A stretch of DNA of 64,000 nucleotides from Planctomycetota bacterium (GCA_016350165.1 CP066225.1:744001-808000); one strand, 5' to 3'. Positions 36,486 to 46,634 are shown, numbered from the stretch's first letter. The notes: generated from the sequence alone by a model not told the origin. A program made the numbers and translations.

Positions 36486-37466
36486 TTAATCCCCAATTTT
36501 CACCACAATCTTACCTCGCACATGCCCTTCACTCAATCTCACCAACCCGTCAATCGCCCCATCCAGCTCAACCACCTCACTCACCATCGGATCTAAAGTC
36601 CCCGCTGCCACCAGTTCCAACAATGTTTCCCCCATCTCCGCCAAAGCACACTGAGCATCATAATCTCCACTCAAATACGCTCCGCCCAACGTAATCGCAT
36701 GCTGCGAATATCCTTTCACAAATCCATTCACCCCGCTCGCATCCGCAACCCCCACCACATGTGCCACATGCCCCCCAAACCCGATCATCTCCAACGCAGC
36801 CTTCCCTGCATCCCCACCCAATGTATCCAGCACCACATCCACACCTTTCCCTCCAGTCAACGCCTTCACCCGCTCACTCACATCCTCTTTTGTATAGTCA
36901 ATCACCTCATCAGCACCCAATCCCTTCACATATTCGACATTCCCACTCGAGCACGTCGTGATTACCTTCATGCCACCCATTTTCGCAATCTGTATCGCAA
37001 ACCCGCCCACACCCCCTGCCCCCGCTTGCACTAGAACCGTTGCCCCTTCAACCATCCCCACTTTCCGATCTAGTGCCAGCAAGGCCGTCTCACCTGCGCA
37101 AGGCACCGCCGCCGCTTGCTCAAAACTCACTCCCTCAGGAATCAGACTCACCGCATGCGCTTTCCCCACCACAAACTCTGCCAATCCGCCCTGCATCCTG
37201 ATATCCCCATGCAGCATCACCCGATCATCCACCTCAATACCGTCAACCTCATCACCCACCTGTGCCACAACACCTGCCACATCAACCCCAGGCACGTGAG
37301 GCCACACCCATTCCTTCATCCCACCACCAGCCAATTTCCAATCCACCGGGTTCAACCCAGCACACTTCACCTCAATCAATACCTCCCCCCTACTCGTCTT
37401 AGGCCGATCCATTTCACCCACCACTAACTTGTCCATACCCGCTTCACGTAGCAATACAGCTCGCAT
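36486..37466 (-). CDS. Zinc-independent medium-chain reductase (quinone oxidoreductase-like)
   Basis: 326 residues from the ATG at 37466, which has AGGAG 6 nt upstream. It is an MDR fold: N-terminal GroES-like part with GLNPVDWKLAGG and PGVDVAGVV, NAD(P)H-binding motif QAGAGGVGGFAIQIAK near residue 150, and GLGADEVIDYTKED. No structural zinc cysteine cluster is present, so it groups with NADPH:quinone reductases rather than alcohol dehydrogenases. The plus strand is very C-rich here. Confidence 0.86.
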   Translation of the reverse strand: MRAVLLREAGMDKLVVGEMDRPKTSRGEVLIEVKCAGLNPVDWKLAGGGMKEWVWPHVPGVDVAGVVAQVGDEVDGIEVDDRVMLHGDIRMQGGLAEFVVGKAHAVSLIPEGVSFEQAAAVPCAGETALLALDRKVGMVEGATVLVQAGAGGVGGFAIQIAKMGGMKVITTCSSGNVEYVKGLGADEVIDYTKEDVSERVKALTGGKGVDVVLDTLGGDAGKAALEMIGFGGHVAHVVGVADASGVNGFVKGYSQHAITLGGAYLSGDYDAQCALAEMGETLLELVAAGTLDPMVSEVVELDGAIDGLVRLSEGHVRGKIVVKIGD

Positions 37467-37517
37467 CTTCAACTCCTTTCACAATCCCCCACCACCATAA
37501 TCATATCCCGCTAAATA

Positions 37518-38249
37518 CTATTGCATCGCCTCTTCAACCCCACCACTCGCAAACCTCACCTCATTCCCACCTAGCCCCACTTCCACAAGCTTTTCAGCAC
37601 CCAGCTTTTCATCCATCCGCTTCGCCAAATATTCTTTCCTAGCAACAAACCGATCATGCTGCCTTTTATGCACGCTCCAAACCGCACGTATCCCAGAGCC
37701 ACATAAAAACATCCATCCAACCAGCAAAACCAACTCAGCGATCACCCTCACAAGCAATTGCACGTTATCAACCAGAATCCACGACACCACCCAGCAACCC
37801 AGTGCAAAATACCCAAGCCACCACAAACCCGCACAAACCCATATTCTCTTACTCCATCGACTCCATCGCCATCCATTCCCATCGCTCACACCAGCATTCG
37901 GATCACTCGCCCGCCAAAGCTCCTGCCACATCAAAGGCAACGCCACCATATTCAGCAGCGGCGTAAACCATATCCAAATCAACCATTCACCCTCAAAAAA
38001 CATCCGCTGGGCACCCAACGCTCGCGCATTGTCATGAGCCCGCCCCCCCCACCATGTCATCAAACCCAAACCTATCAAACTAACAGCAACAAGCACAAAA
38101 TTGGACAATGTTACAGCACCTAATACCATGAAACGCTGAAACAAAGCTGCCAAAAAGCACCACCCCCACAAAAACAGATACACCATCACACCAATGCTCA
38201 GCCCACCCAAACTACGATATTTAGGTATCCCAAATCCCTCGTTCCCCAT
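37518..38249 (-). CDS. DUF4328-like multi-pass membrane protein
   Basis: The product has 243 residues. About five membrane spans. The motif WFTPLLNMVALPLMWQELWR followed by ASDP is the conserved core of DUF4328 membrane proteins. The C-terminal 45 residues are charged and cytoplasmic-looking. Function unknown. It is followed on the same strand by the reductase gene, 51 bases downstream. Confidence 0.72.
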   Translation of the reverse strand: MGNEGFGIPKYRSLGGLSIGVMVYLFLWGWCFLAALFQRFMVLGAVTLSNFVLVAVSLIGLGLMTWWGGRAHDNARALGAQRMFFEGEWLIWIWFTPLLNMVALPLMWQELWRASDPNAGVSDGNGWRWSRWSKRIWVCAGLWWLGYFALGCWVVSWILVDNVQLLVRVIAELVLLVGWMFLCGSGIRAVWSVHKRQHDRFVARKEYLAKRMDEKLGAEKLVEVGLGGNEVRFASGGVEEAMQ

Positions 38250-38283
38250 TAATAAACCCTTCCAAATAAAGCTATGAACCCTA

Positions 38284-38523
38284 TCAAACCATGAAATATC
38301 CAGTCAGCGCAATCAAGACTGCAAACAGAGCAACTACAATCCCACCACCAAAAAGCAGCCCCATACGAATCAACAATACTCTCTCCATCACCTTATCCTG
38401 CCTCACTTTTCCATCTATCAAAAAAATGAACATCAAAATAAAGCCAAACAAAAAACTAATCCCACCAACACCAACGCTCAAAAGACTCACAAATCCCAGA
38501 AAATCACTCGCTGTACTAAACAT
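38284..38523 (-). CDS. Small two-span membrane protein, unknown function
   Basis: 79 residues from the ATG at 38523, set by GGGAGG at 38530-38535. The frame is open a further 17 codons upstream, to 38574, but without a ribosome site. Two hydrophobic hairpin segments (FLGFVSLLSVGVGGISFLFG region and LLIRMGLLFGGGIVVALFAV region) are separated by a charged loop with KVRQDKVMER. It lies 34 bases upstream of the DUF4328 gene and is likely co-transcribed. Confidence 0.6.
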   Translation of the reverse strand: MFSTASDFLGFVSLLSVGVGGISFLFGFILMFIFLIDGKVRQDKVMERVLLIRMGLLFGGGIVVALFAVLIALTGYFMV

Positions 38524-38688
38524 ACATTGCCTCCCATATCTCCATCCATCATAATCCATCCCCCACCCAAACACACGACTTTCTCACACTTCCAAACCTC
38601 ATATTCGCTCTACACAAACCAATAGCACGCATGATCTCCTACCTCCTCATTTCCCTCACCCCACATAAACCCCTAAAATAACCCTCCT

Positions 38689-40017
38689 ATGACTCAAATG
38701 CAGCGCGAAGAACTTTCAGTAGATCAGGAAAAAGCCATCCTCGTTGGCTGCCTGCTCCCAAACGACCAAACCGACCCGAACGATCCGCTCGGCGAACTGC
38801 GATCCCTCGCCTCCACCGCTGGCGCTATCGCTGTCGATGAACTACTACAAAAACGCATGAAACCTGCCGCAAAGTCATTCATCGGCAAAGGTAAAGTCGA
38901 AGAAGTTCGCGACCTCGTTAAAGCACACGAAGCTTCCGTCGTTCTCTTCGAAAACGATCTCACTCCCTCTCAAATCGGCAACATCGAACAAGTCGTCGAA
39001 TGTAAAGTACTCGACCGCTCCGAACTCATCCTCGACATCTTCGCAGCCCGCGCACAAACCCACGAAGCACGCCTCCAAGTCGAACTCGCACAGCTCATCT
39101 ACACCTATCCGCGCCTCCGCGCCATGTGGTCTCACCTTGAACGTATCGCAGGCGGCGCCCCCGCTGGCATCGGTACACGTGGCCCCGGCGAGCAGCAGCT
39201 CGAAATCGACCGCCGTATCGTTCAGAAAAAGAAAACACAACTTCGTAGGCAAATCGCAGACATTCAAGCTCGCAAAACTCGCGAAGTTGCCGCACGCAAC
39301 AAAGAAAACTTCACTGTTGGTCTCGTCGGATACACCAATGCCGGCAAATCGACATTCTTCAACACCGCCACCGACGGCGGCGTCTACGCCGACGACAAAC
39401 TCTTCGCAACACTCTCAACTCGTACCCGCAAATGGAACCTCGGTGATGGCGACTCAGTCATGCTCTCCGACACCGTTGGCTTCGTCCGCAATCTCCCTCA
39501 CCACCTTGTCGCCTCATTCCGCGCAACCCTCGAAGAATCCATCCACTCAGACCTGCTCCTCATCGTCCTCGATGTCGCCAACCCACGTGCCATCCAGGAA
39601 CTCGACACTGTCATGCAAGTCCTCGATGACATCGGTGCAACCGAACAACCACGCGCTCTCCTTCTCAACAAAATCGACAAGCTCGATCACAACGCAGACA
39701 TCCTCTACTTCCAGCAAAAATATCCCGAAGCCCTACCAATCTCCGCTGCCACTGGTAAAGGTTTTGCCGAAGTCGTCGAATTCATCCGCGAAAGATCTCA
39801 CGGCGACACACGCGAACTACCACTCACACTCCACATCTCCGATGGTAAATCAATCCAATATCTCGAAACACGTACAACCGTACTCAACCGCGAGTACGTC
39901 GACGATAAAGTGATCCTCACCGTACGCATCGGCAAAAATCAAATCGACCAACTACGATCCCTCGGCACAACCGCCAAACTCCCTGACGACTCCGAACCCG
40001 GTGGCTGGGGACGATAA
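38689..40017 (+). CDS. hflX: GTPase HflX
   Basis: The product has 442 residues. The N-terminal HflX domain has SFIGKGKVEEV and the glycine-rich GTRGPGEQQLEIDRR linker. The G domain has G1 GYTNAGKST (about 214-222), the G3 region SDTVGFVRNLPHHLV, and G4 LLNKIDKLD. HflX is a ribosome-binding GTPase that splits stalled ribosomes, often under heat stress. Divergent from the membrane protein genes upstream. Confidence 0.95.
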   Translation: MTQMQREELSVDQEKAILVGCLLPNDQTDPNDPLGELRSLASTAGAIAVDELLQKRMKPAAKSFIGKGKVEEVRDLVKAHEASVVLFENDLTPSQIGNIEQVVECKVLDRSELILDIFAARAQTHEARLQVELAQLIYTYPRLRAMWSHLERIAGGAPAGIGTRGPGEQQLEIDRRIVQKKKTQLRRQIADIQARKTREVAARNKENFTVGLVGYTNAGKSTFFNTATDGGVYADDKLFATLSTRTRKWNLGDGDSVMLSDTVGFVRNLPHHLVASFRATLEESIHSDLLLIVLDVANPRAIQELDTVMQVLDDIGATEQPRALLLNKIDKLDHNADILYFQQKYPEALPISAATGKGFAEVVEFIRERSHGDTRELPLTLHISDGKSIQYLETRTTVLNREYVDDKVILTVRIGKNQIDQLRSLGTTAKLPDDSEPGGWGR

Positions 40018-40160
40018 ATCCACTCAAAACACACTCTTTAATTATATAGATATTATGCTATACTATTTCCTGATAGCGCATTCTTAAACCATGCGCCTGT
40101 ATCTCATAACCTCAACACGCATCCAAGTTTTCGCACTTCCTTTTTCAGGACTTTTATCTC

Positions 40161-41810
40161 ATGCAAATATCTCTCTCACCCAAAACCAAGCGTGCACTCT
40201 CGCTCACTGCTTCACTCGCCACCACAACACTCACTGCTTCCGCCCTGCCCCAAACACTCCAAGCTGCTGACCAGCCAAACATCCTACTCATAAACGTTGA
40301 TGATCAACTCTACTCACGTCTCGGTGCCTACGGCTCAACCGAGCACTACTCACCAAACATCGACCGCCTCGCAAACGAAGGCATCAAGTTCACCCGCGCA
40401 CACGTCCCCTCAGCCACATGCTCACCATCACGCTACGCACTCCTCTCAGGCCGCCAACCCGGTCGCTGCGAATTTCCACAGTACCTCGCCAAGTATCCGC
40501 ACGGCCAACAAGGCATGGTCATCAACTGGCTTTCCTCACTCGAAAACAACAACCTCAATATTCAATCAACACTTCAAAAAGCAGGCTACTACACAGGCAT
40601 CGTCGGCAAATGGCACGTCGGCGACCACCGCATTGATGAACGTGAAGTCTGGGCAACTCTCTACGAAAACTACCCACAAAACGCAGACCCAGCCATCGAC
40701 CCCCAAGTCAATGCAAAGATGCGCCATAACCACGCCAAGCTCGCATCCCTCATCAAAACCTATGGCTTCGACTACGCCGACGCACTCTATGACGCCAACA
40801 CATGGGAACTTCGCGCCGATGTCATGAACATCCACAACTACGATTGGACCGTCGATCGTGCACTCAACTTCATCGATAACCAATCAAACAAAAAGCCATT
40901 CTTCCTCTACTTCGCACCAACCCTCCTTCACGGCCCCAACTGGCCCGACGCAAACCTCAAAGCCGATTCACGTTACACCTCCGCAGGCTTCTATCCAGAT
41001 GGCTTCGATGTACTCCCATCACGTCAAGAAATCCTCGACCTCGCCGCCAAACACGGCGTCAACGAACAAGAAGCCGCAACCACATGGCTTGACCTCGGCA
41101 TCGGCGCACTCCTTACAAAACTCGAAGACAAAGGCCTTCTCGACAACACCATCATCATCTACACCGCCGACCAAGGACTCGGCAACTCTAAAGCCACACT
41201 CTACGAACTCGGCATCCACGTCCCTCTCATCATTCGCTATCCCAAGCTCATCAAACCAAACTCCACCAACGACCAGCTAGTTCAATCACTCGACCTCGCA
41301 CCAACACTCTACGAACTCTCAGGCGCACAATTACCATCTAACTATCAGTTAGATGGCCAATCACTCGTCCAATTCTTCAAAGGCGACAACACCCCAATCC
41401 ACAACTACCTCTTCTCAGAGTTCGGCTACGGTCGAGCAGTCGTCACCAAAGAATGGAAATACATCGCACTTCGCTACCCACCACACATCCAAACACAAAT
41501 CAACCGCAAAATACCTTTCGTTTACGGCCACGGTGTCGCAGGTAACACCCAATACCGACGCCCATTCCTCGGCGAACACTCAAACCTCGGTGCATGGGCA
41601 TCCAACCCCAAATCAAACCCACACTACTTCGACGAAGATCAGCTCTACAACTACGAACAAGACCCAGGCGAAGACACAAACCTCTACGACCAATACCCAG
41701 AAGTCGCACAGCAAATGCGTCAATACCTCACCGAAGCACTTCGCCAATTCCCAACACGACCCTTTGGCGAATTCTACGACCAATACACAATGCTCAAAGA
41801 AGCAAACTAA
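40161..41810 (+). CDS. Secreted sulfatase (type I, formylglycine)
   Basis: The product has 549 residues. An N-terminal Sec signal ends near ALPQTLQAA. Metal ligands appear in LLINVDDQ (D47/D48), the maturation motif is CSPSR with Cys87 as the residue converted to formylglycine, and VGKWHVG and later YTADQGLG complete the alkaline-phosphatase-superfamily site. It removes sulfate esters, probably from algal or host polysaccharides, in the periplasm or outside. A formylglycine-generating enzyme is not in the window. The upstream region holds a possible -10 TATACT at 40059-40064 next to a palindromic sequence also found at the 46.65-kb promoter. A bidirectional terminator follows. Confidence 0.92.
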   Translation: MQISLSPKTKRALSLTASLATTTLTASALPQTLQAADQPNILLINVDDQLYSRLGAYGSTEHYSPNIDRLANEGIKFTRAHVPSATCSPSRYALLSGRQPGRCEFPQYLAKYPHGQQGMVINWLSSLENNNLNIQSTLQKAGYYTGIVGKWHVGDHRIDEREVWATLYENYPQNADPAIDPQVNAKMRHNHAKLASLIKTYGFDYADALYDANTWELRADVMNIHNYDWTVDRALNFIDNQSNKKPFFLYFAPTLLHGPNWPDANLKADSRYTSAGFYPDGFDVLPSRQEILDLAAKHGVNEQEAATTWLDLGIGALLTKLEDKGLLDNTIIIYTADQGLGNSKATLYELGIHVPLIIRYPKLIKPNSTNDQLVQSLDLAPTLYELSGAQLPSNYQLDGQSLVQFFKGDNTPIHNYLFSEFGYGRAVVTKEWKYIALRYPPHIQTQINRKIPFVYGHGVAGNTQYRRPFLGEHSNLGAWASNPKSNPHYFDEDQLYNYEQDPGEDTNLYDQYPEVAQQMRQYLTEALRQFPTRPFGEFYDQYTMLKEAN

Positions 41811-41846
41811 TCTCAACATTCAGACTCACCACCAACACGCAAACAA

Positions 41847-41875
41847 AAACGCCGCTAATTAGCGGCGTTTCTTTT
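41847..41875. terminator. Bidirectional Rho-independent terminator
   Basis: A perfect 10-bp stem AAACGCCGCT with loop AATT, T-rich on both sides, lies between the convergent sulfatase and the Lys/Glu-rich protein gene. Confidence 0.9.
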
Positions 41876-41889
41876 TACACATTTTTTCA

Positions 41890-42537
41890 TTAACCACCCG
41901 GCGGCTTCATATACCAAACACCATCAGCCTCATACAACCGACCTTTCTGCTGTCCGCCCGGTCCCATCTCCGGCAAACTAACTAGCACTTCTTCACCATC
42001 CCATTCAAGCTCATCCCAATCCAACCCCTCCAACGTATCTGCCATCTCGTTCATCATCGTCGAGAATCGTTCCTGCATTTGCGGCGGCAACCGATCCATA
42101 CGCTCTGCCATCTGATCCATCTGAGCGGCATACTCTGACCCCGGCTCAATCAATCGTTTCATAAACTTTACAAAATCACCACCCCGTGCGACCGCCACAA
42201 TATCATCAATACTACTCTCAAAATTCGCTCGCCTTTCCGCATCAGGATCAACCTCTTCCTTCTCTTCTTCAACCACCTCTTCCTTCACTTCTTCCTTCTT
42301 AACGATTGCTTCCTCTTTTTTCTCCTCAACCTTCTCAACTTTTTCTACCTCAACCTCCACAGACTCCTTCGACGCAACCTGCTCAACCTTCACCTCTTCT
42401 TTCTCCACCACTTCTGCTTTCGCAACTTCCACCACTTCCTCACCCATATAAATCCCTGCAAGCGTCCACCCAAAAAATCCAAACATCACCACCACAAACA
42501 ACCAAAACAAACGATTTAAACCATTATTCATTTTCAT
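41890..42537 (-). CDS. Membrane-anchored protein with Glu/Lys/Val-rich low-complexity segment
   Basis: The product has 215 residues. One N-terminal membrane segment (residues 9-30) precedes about 65 residues made almost only of Glu, Lys and Val (from about 34 to 98), probably an extended or coiled spacer. A globular C-terminal domain follows, containing FESSIDDIVAVARGGDFVKF and a Met-rich MDQMAERMDRLPPQM run. It resembles no family I know. One membrane anchor, a charged spacer and a small domain suggest a periplasmic sensor or adaptor; that is speculation. Two starts (ATG 42537 and ATG 42531) are possible. Confidence 0.58.
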   Translation of the reverse strand: MKMNNGLNRLFWLFVVVMFGFFGWTLAGIYMGEEVVEVAKAEVVEKEEVKVEQVASKESVEVEVEKVEKVEEKKEEAIVKKEEVKEEVVEEEKEEVDPDAERRANFESSIDDIVAVARGGDFVKFMKRLIEPGSEYAAQMDQMAERMDRLPPQMQERFSTMMNEMADTLEGLDWDELEWDGEEVLVSLPEMGPGGQQKGRLYEADGVWYMKPPGG

Positions 42538-42864
42538 TCGCTTTCATTTTCATTCATCTGCACATATCATCATATCTGCAAATAATGACGCTCCCGAATC
42601 AATTTCATTTCACATCACCCACATATTCTCATCATACCCCCACCAACTCACACTCCGCAACAACATCTCTCCTCACCTCGCACGACATCCAAAAGCACAA
42701 TAATTTCAATTAACGCACAAATCTACTACCTTCCCATCAACACAATCATCAACTCCCTCCACGCATTGATTTTTCCTCCAAAATCTATCTTTCACACCTT
42801 GCAATTCCCGATCACACTGTCACAATCAAGCCTCAATATTTAACCATGAGTGGAGGTGCACATC
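42538..42864. other. Divergent intergenic region (about 330 bases)
   Basis: C- and A-rich, no open frame with coding character. It separates the Lys/Glu-rich protein gene (minus) from the Gfo/Idh/MocA gene (plus). Promoters are expected, but no clear box was identified. Confidence 0.35.
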
Positions 42865-43965
42865 ATGACCAACCCCGTCAAAGTAGGCCTCGTCGGCTGT
42901 GGCATCATCTCCGATGCCTATTTCCAAGCTTCACAAAAACTCGACCCAATCGACATCGTCGCTTGCGCCGACCTCAAACCCGAAGCAGCAAAAGCAAAAG
43001 CCGAACAGCACAACATCCAAGCCTTCACCCTTGATGAAATCTACGAACACCCTGAAATCGAAATTATCCTGAACCTCACCATCCCCAAAGCTCACACCGA
43101 AGTAAACCTCTGCGCACTCCATGCAGGCAAACACGTTTATCTCGAAAAACCACTCGCGCTCTCACGTGAAGAAGCAGCCCCTGTCATCGCGCTTGCCGAA
43201 TCATCTAACTTACGCATAGGCTGCGCCCCCGACACCTTCCTCGGCGGAGCACATCAAACATGTCGCAAAGTCATCGACGAGAACTGGATCGGCCAACCTC
43301 TTTCAGGCACCGCATTCATGATGTGTGCAGGTCACGAATCATGGCACGCCGCTCCCGACTTCTACTACAAACAAGGCGGTGGCCCCCTCTTCGACATGGG
43401 CCCTTACTACATCACCGCCCTCATCAACATGCTAGGCCCCGTCACCCAAGTCACAGCCCTCTCTTCGCGTGCAACAGAACAACGAACATGCACACAACCT
43501 GACATCCGAGGCCACAAGATCGACGTTGAAATCGACACACACATCACCGCCCTACTTCAATTTCAGTCCGGTGCCATCATCACCATGATCATGTCCTTCG
43601 ACGTTCCACTTCACTCACTCCCACCAATCGAAATCCACGGCTCCCTCGGTTCTCTCTCCGTACCTGATCCCAACTTTTTCGGCGGCGAAATCAAATTCTC
43701 ACGCAAACTCACCAACGAATGGGCCAACACACCCACAGCCTTCCCATACAACGACAACTTCCGCTCCATCGGCCTCGCAGACATGGCCGCAGCAATCCGC
43801 TCCAACCGACCTCATCGCGCATCAGGCAAACTCGCATATCACGTCCTCGACGTCATGTGCTCCATTACCGAATCTGCCCAACAAAACAAACCAATCACAC
43901 TCTCATCAACATGTGATAAACCGCAAGCCTTCCCACTCGACCTTTACGAAGGCCAACTCGACTAA
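42865..43965 (+). CDS. Gfo/Idh/MocA-family oxidoreductase
   Basis: 366 residues from the ATG at 42865 (TGGAGGTG lies 6-13 bases upstream). Rossmann motif VGLVGCGIISD, then YLEKPLAL, the catalytic EKP motif. In the second domain, GGGPLFDMGPYYITAL replaces the usual EHGVH block, so it is of a different subgroup from the pair at 16-19.6 kb. It probably acts on a sugar or sugar acid and fits with the ThuA-like protein that follows after a repeat element. Confidence 0.85.
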   Translation: MTNPVKVGLVGCGIISDAYFQASQKLDPIDIVACADLKPEAAKAKAEQHNIQAFTLDEIYEHPEIEIILNLTIPKAHTEVNLCALHAGKHVYLEKPLALSREEAAPVIALAESSNLRIGCAPDTFLGGAHQTCRKVIDENWIGQPLSGTAFMMCAGHESWHAAPDFYYKQGGGPLFDMGPYYITALINMLGPVTQVTALSSRATEQRTCTQPDIRGHKIDVEIDTHITALLQFQSGAIITMIMSFDVPLHSLPPIEIHGSLGSLSVPDPNFFGGEIKFSRKLTNEWANTPTAFPYNDNFRSIGLADMAAAIRSNRPHRASGKLAYHVLDVMCSITESAQQNKPITLSSTCDKPQAFPLDLYEGQLD

Positions 43966-43999
43966 CCCATAACGAGTTTCACTCCAAAAACTCATCTCC

Positions 44000-44131
44000 C
44001 AAGCAACGACACGCTTGAGTGAAACAACCAATTATCTCACCAACAAATAAACTTCCTGCAATTCAAGTAGCCGGCGATCCATGATCGCCGGAAGCTCTCA
44101 CCATCCCACTCCGCTCCTAGCGCACAACTCA
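44000..44131 (-). repeat. Dispersed palindromic repeat element, copy A
   Basis: The reverse complement carries the 9-bp-arm palindrome CCGGCGATC-ATG-GATCGCCGG (44071-44091) and, downstream of it, TTTCACTCAAGCGTGTCGTTG. The same order of blocks occurs at 51.2 and 52.1 kb. It is intergenic, between two sugar-metabolism genes. Confidence 0.7.
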
Positions 44132-44182
44132 AAGCAATACCCCATTACACACACAACCAACAACCAATAAAAGAAAAACACC

Positions 44183-44830
44183 ATGAAAAAAGCAGCAATA
44201 TTCTATGGCGGCTGGGATGGTCACGAACCAGAACAAACAGCCAACATCGCCAAACAACTTCTCGAATCCGAAAACTTCGAAGTAAAACTCTTCGACACCC
44301 TCGAACCACTCGCAGACAAAACTCAGTTCGAAGACTACAACCTCATCATCATGAACTGGACCATGGGCGAAATCCCACAAGCATCTTTCGAAAGCTTCCG
44401 TGATCTCATCTTGTCAGGCGTAGGCTTCGCAGGTTGGCACGGCGGCATGGGCGACGCCTTCCGTAACAACGCCGACTACCAGTTCATCGTCGGCGGCCAA
44501 TTCGTCACTCACCCCGATGGCATCAAAGACTACACCGTCAACATCACCAAACACAACGACCCCATCATGCAAGGCCTCTCCGACTTCGATATGCACTCCG
44601 AGCAATACTACATGCACGTCGATCCATCCAACGAAGTACTCGCCACAACAACACACCAAAACGTTCAATCCACCCCTTGGGTTAATGGCACCACAATCCC
44701 CGTCGCATGGAAACGACCCTTCGGCAAAGGTCGCGTCTTCTACTCAGCACTAGGCCACGTCGCTGCCGACTTCGATGTCCCTGAAATGAGAGAAATCCTC
44801 CGCCGTGGAATGCTCTGGGCCGCCAAATAA
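44183..44830 (+). CDS. ThuA-like domain protein (class I glutamine amidotransferase-like fold)
   Basis: The product has 215 residues, the full length of a ThuA domain. Motifs: AAIFYGGWDGHEPEQT at the start, MNWTMGEIP, GFAGWHGGMGDAF, FVTHPDGIKDYTVN, and PFGKGRVFYSALGH near the end. ThuA-family proteins are widespread in planctomycetes beside Gfo/Idh/MocA oxidoreductases and are thought to help in 3-keto-sugar pathways; the reaction is not settled. No signal peptide, so cytoplasmic. Confidence 0.85.
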   Translation: MKKAAIFYGGWDGHEPEQTANIAKQLLESENFEVKLFDTLEPLADKTQFEDYNLIIMNWTMGEIPQASFESFRDLILSGVGFAGWHGGMGDAFRNNADYQFIVGGQFVTHPDGIKDYTVNITKHNDPIMQGLSDFDMHSEQYYMHVDPSNEVLATTTHQNVQSTPWVNGTTIPVAWKRPFGKGRVFYSALGHVAADFDVPEMREILRRGMLWAAK

Positions 44831-44947
44831 CCTACCTTAACAAACACCCTAACAACCTTTACGTAATTAACGCGACTATGTAATATACTCTTACAACTTA
44901 GTTCCCTGTTTCCGACGCAAAACTTTCGAATCTTTCTGGAGGGCAAT

Positions 44948-46471
44948 ATGAAACTTCGCATCACCAGTATTCTTACAGCTGTAGCCGCAGGCGTAGCTGT
45001 CTCCTCAACCTCTTTCGCACTCGACGAATCCGTCGAATACATTCGTGGCAACACCACAAGAAACCTTCTCGGGGACGGCACAGGCGTCGTCGTCGGCATC
45101 CTCGATTCAGGTATCGACGCAACACACCCTGCCCTCGCGGGTTTCACCTCCGACGGCATGCCTCGTCTCAAAACTGCTGACAACTTCGTCACCTACGAAA
45201 ACACAACCGACGACCTCTACGGTCACGGCACCGCTGTCGCCTCCGTTGTCGCTTCAAACAACAACATCTACACAGGCCTCGCACCTGACGTACAACTCAT
45301 CAACGCTCGCGTTCTCGACAAATACAACAGCTTCGCTGACGGCAGATGGGTCGGCAACGGCATCGCTTTCGCCGTCAACAACGACGCTGACATACTCAAC
45401 CTCTCACTTGGCTACGACGCACCAAACAGCGACGGCACAAACACGCTCGACCTCATGCTCGACTGGGCTACATACGAACGTGGTACACATGTCGTCTCAG
45501 CAGCTGGCAACATCAAAGACTCATACAAACAAGTTCGTAGCCCCGGCTCTATCTACAACGGCTTCTCCGTTGCCAGAACAACCAACGACTTCTCAAAAAT
45601 TCACTCAAACTCCTGCACCGCATACACACAAGACGGACGCATGAAACCTGACCTCGCAGCCCCCGGCACTAGCATTAAAATGGCTAGCCATAATCACGAA
45701 TCACTTGATGATTTTGCATACACCGCTTCAGGCACTAGTTTCGCAGCTCCTCACGTCGCAGGCCTTCTTGCACAACAGCTCGAATACGGCCGCAACAACA
45801 ATCTCTCAACTTCACCCATGGTCACCAAAGCAACCATGATGAATGCCACAAACCCCGTCATCGACAAATCAAACAAACTGCAAGCACCTGCTTACTCGTA
45901 CGACGACAACGGCATCTACACCGTCACAAAACCTCTCTCAGTCGACGCAGGCTCAGGCCAAATCGACGCACTCAACCTCTACAACCAATACGCACACGGC
46001 GAATACGGGCCCGGTCAAGTCAATAGCATTGGATGGGACCTCTTCGACGATGGCCTTCAAAACAATGACGCCATCGAATACATCATCGACTCTGCACTGG
46101 AACTCAATTCACAGCTAGCCGTCACACTCAATTGGCTTCGCAAAGTCACACGTACCGACAACGGCAACGGCATCGTCGACATCTACGACTCATACAACTA
46201 CTTCAACATCAACAACCTCGACCTTCAAATACTCAAAGACGGCCAAGTCATCGCTCAATCAATCAGCTCCGTCGACAACATCGAACAACTTCGCATCACC
46301 GTCGACGATGAATTCGCACAATACTCATTCCGCGTACTCGGCACATCAATCAACAACACACCTGAAGATTTCGCAATCGCATGGTCAAGCGTTGCAATCC
46401 CTGAGCCCACAACACTCCTCCTCCTCATGGGCCTCTCACTTTCACTCACCACCGCACGCACTCGCAGCTAA
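44948..46471 (+). CDS. Subtilisin-like (S8) peptidase with PEP-CTERM sorting signal
   Basis: 507 residues; GGAGGG before the start. Signal peptide residues 1-24 ending TSFA. Catalytic triad: D53 in GILDSGID, H93 in YGHGTAVAS and S264 in GTSFAAPHVAG. The C-terminus AIPEPTTLLLLMGLSLSL followed by a basic tail is a PEP-CTERM signal, cleaved and processed by an exosortase-type enzyme at the cell surface. The enzyme is thus a secreted, probably envelope-attached serine protease. The exosortase is not in this window. A terminator follows at 46502. Confidence 0.92.
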   Translation: MKLRITSILTAVAAGVAVSSTSFALDESVEYIRGNTTRNLLGDGTGVVVGILDSGIDATHPALAGFTSDGMPRLKTADNFVTYENTTDDLYGHGTAVASVVASNNNIYTGLAPDVQLINARVLDKYNSFADGRWVGNGIAFAVNNDADILNLSLGYDAPNSDGTNTLDLMLDWATYERGTHVVSAAGNIKDSYKQVRSPGSIYNGFSVARTTNDFSKIHSNSCTAYTQDGRMKPDLAAPGTSIKMASHNHESLDDFAYTASGTSFAAPHVAGLLAQQLEYGRNNNLSTSPMVTKATMMNATNPVIDKSNKLQAPAYSYDDNGIYTVTKPLSVDAGSGQIDALNLYNQYAHGEYGPGQVNSIGWDLFDDGLQNNDAIEYIIDSALELNSQLAVTLNWLRKVTRTDNGNGIVDIYDSYNYFNINNLDLQILKDGQVIAQSISSVDNIEQLRITVDDEFAQYSFRVLGTSINNTPEDFAIAWSSVAIPEPTTLLLLMGLSLSLTTARTRS

Positions 46472-46501
46472 CCACATCACTACCTAACACATACAAAAAT
46501 T

Positions 46502-46527
46502 CACCCCGTCACCAGACGGGGTTTTTT
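46502..46527 (+). terminator. Rho-independent terminator after the subtilase gene
   Basis: An 8-bp GC-rich stem ACCCCGTC/GACGGGGT with loop ACCA is followed by TTTTTC. Confidence 0.88.
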
Positions 46528-46634
46528 CATGATCGATTCTCTCAGCACATACCATTTCCAGGCAAAATCCACCCCTACTCGCTCTCAAATCATTCTAGAG
46601 CCACTTTTTATTATAAATTAGCTCATTTGCCCTA

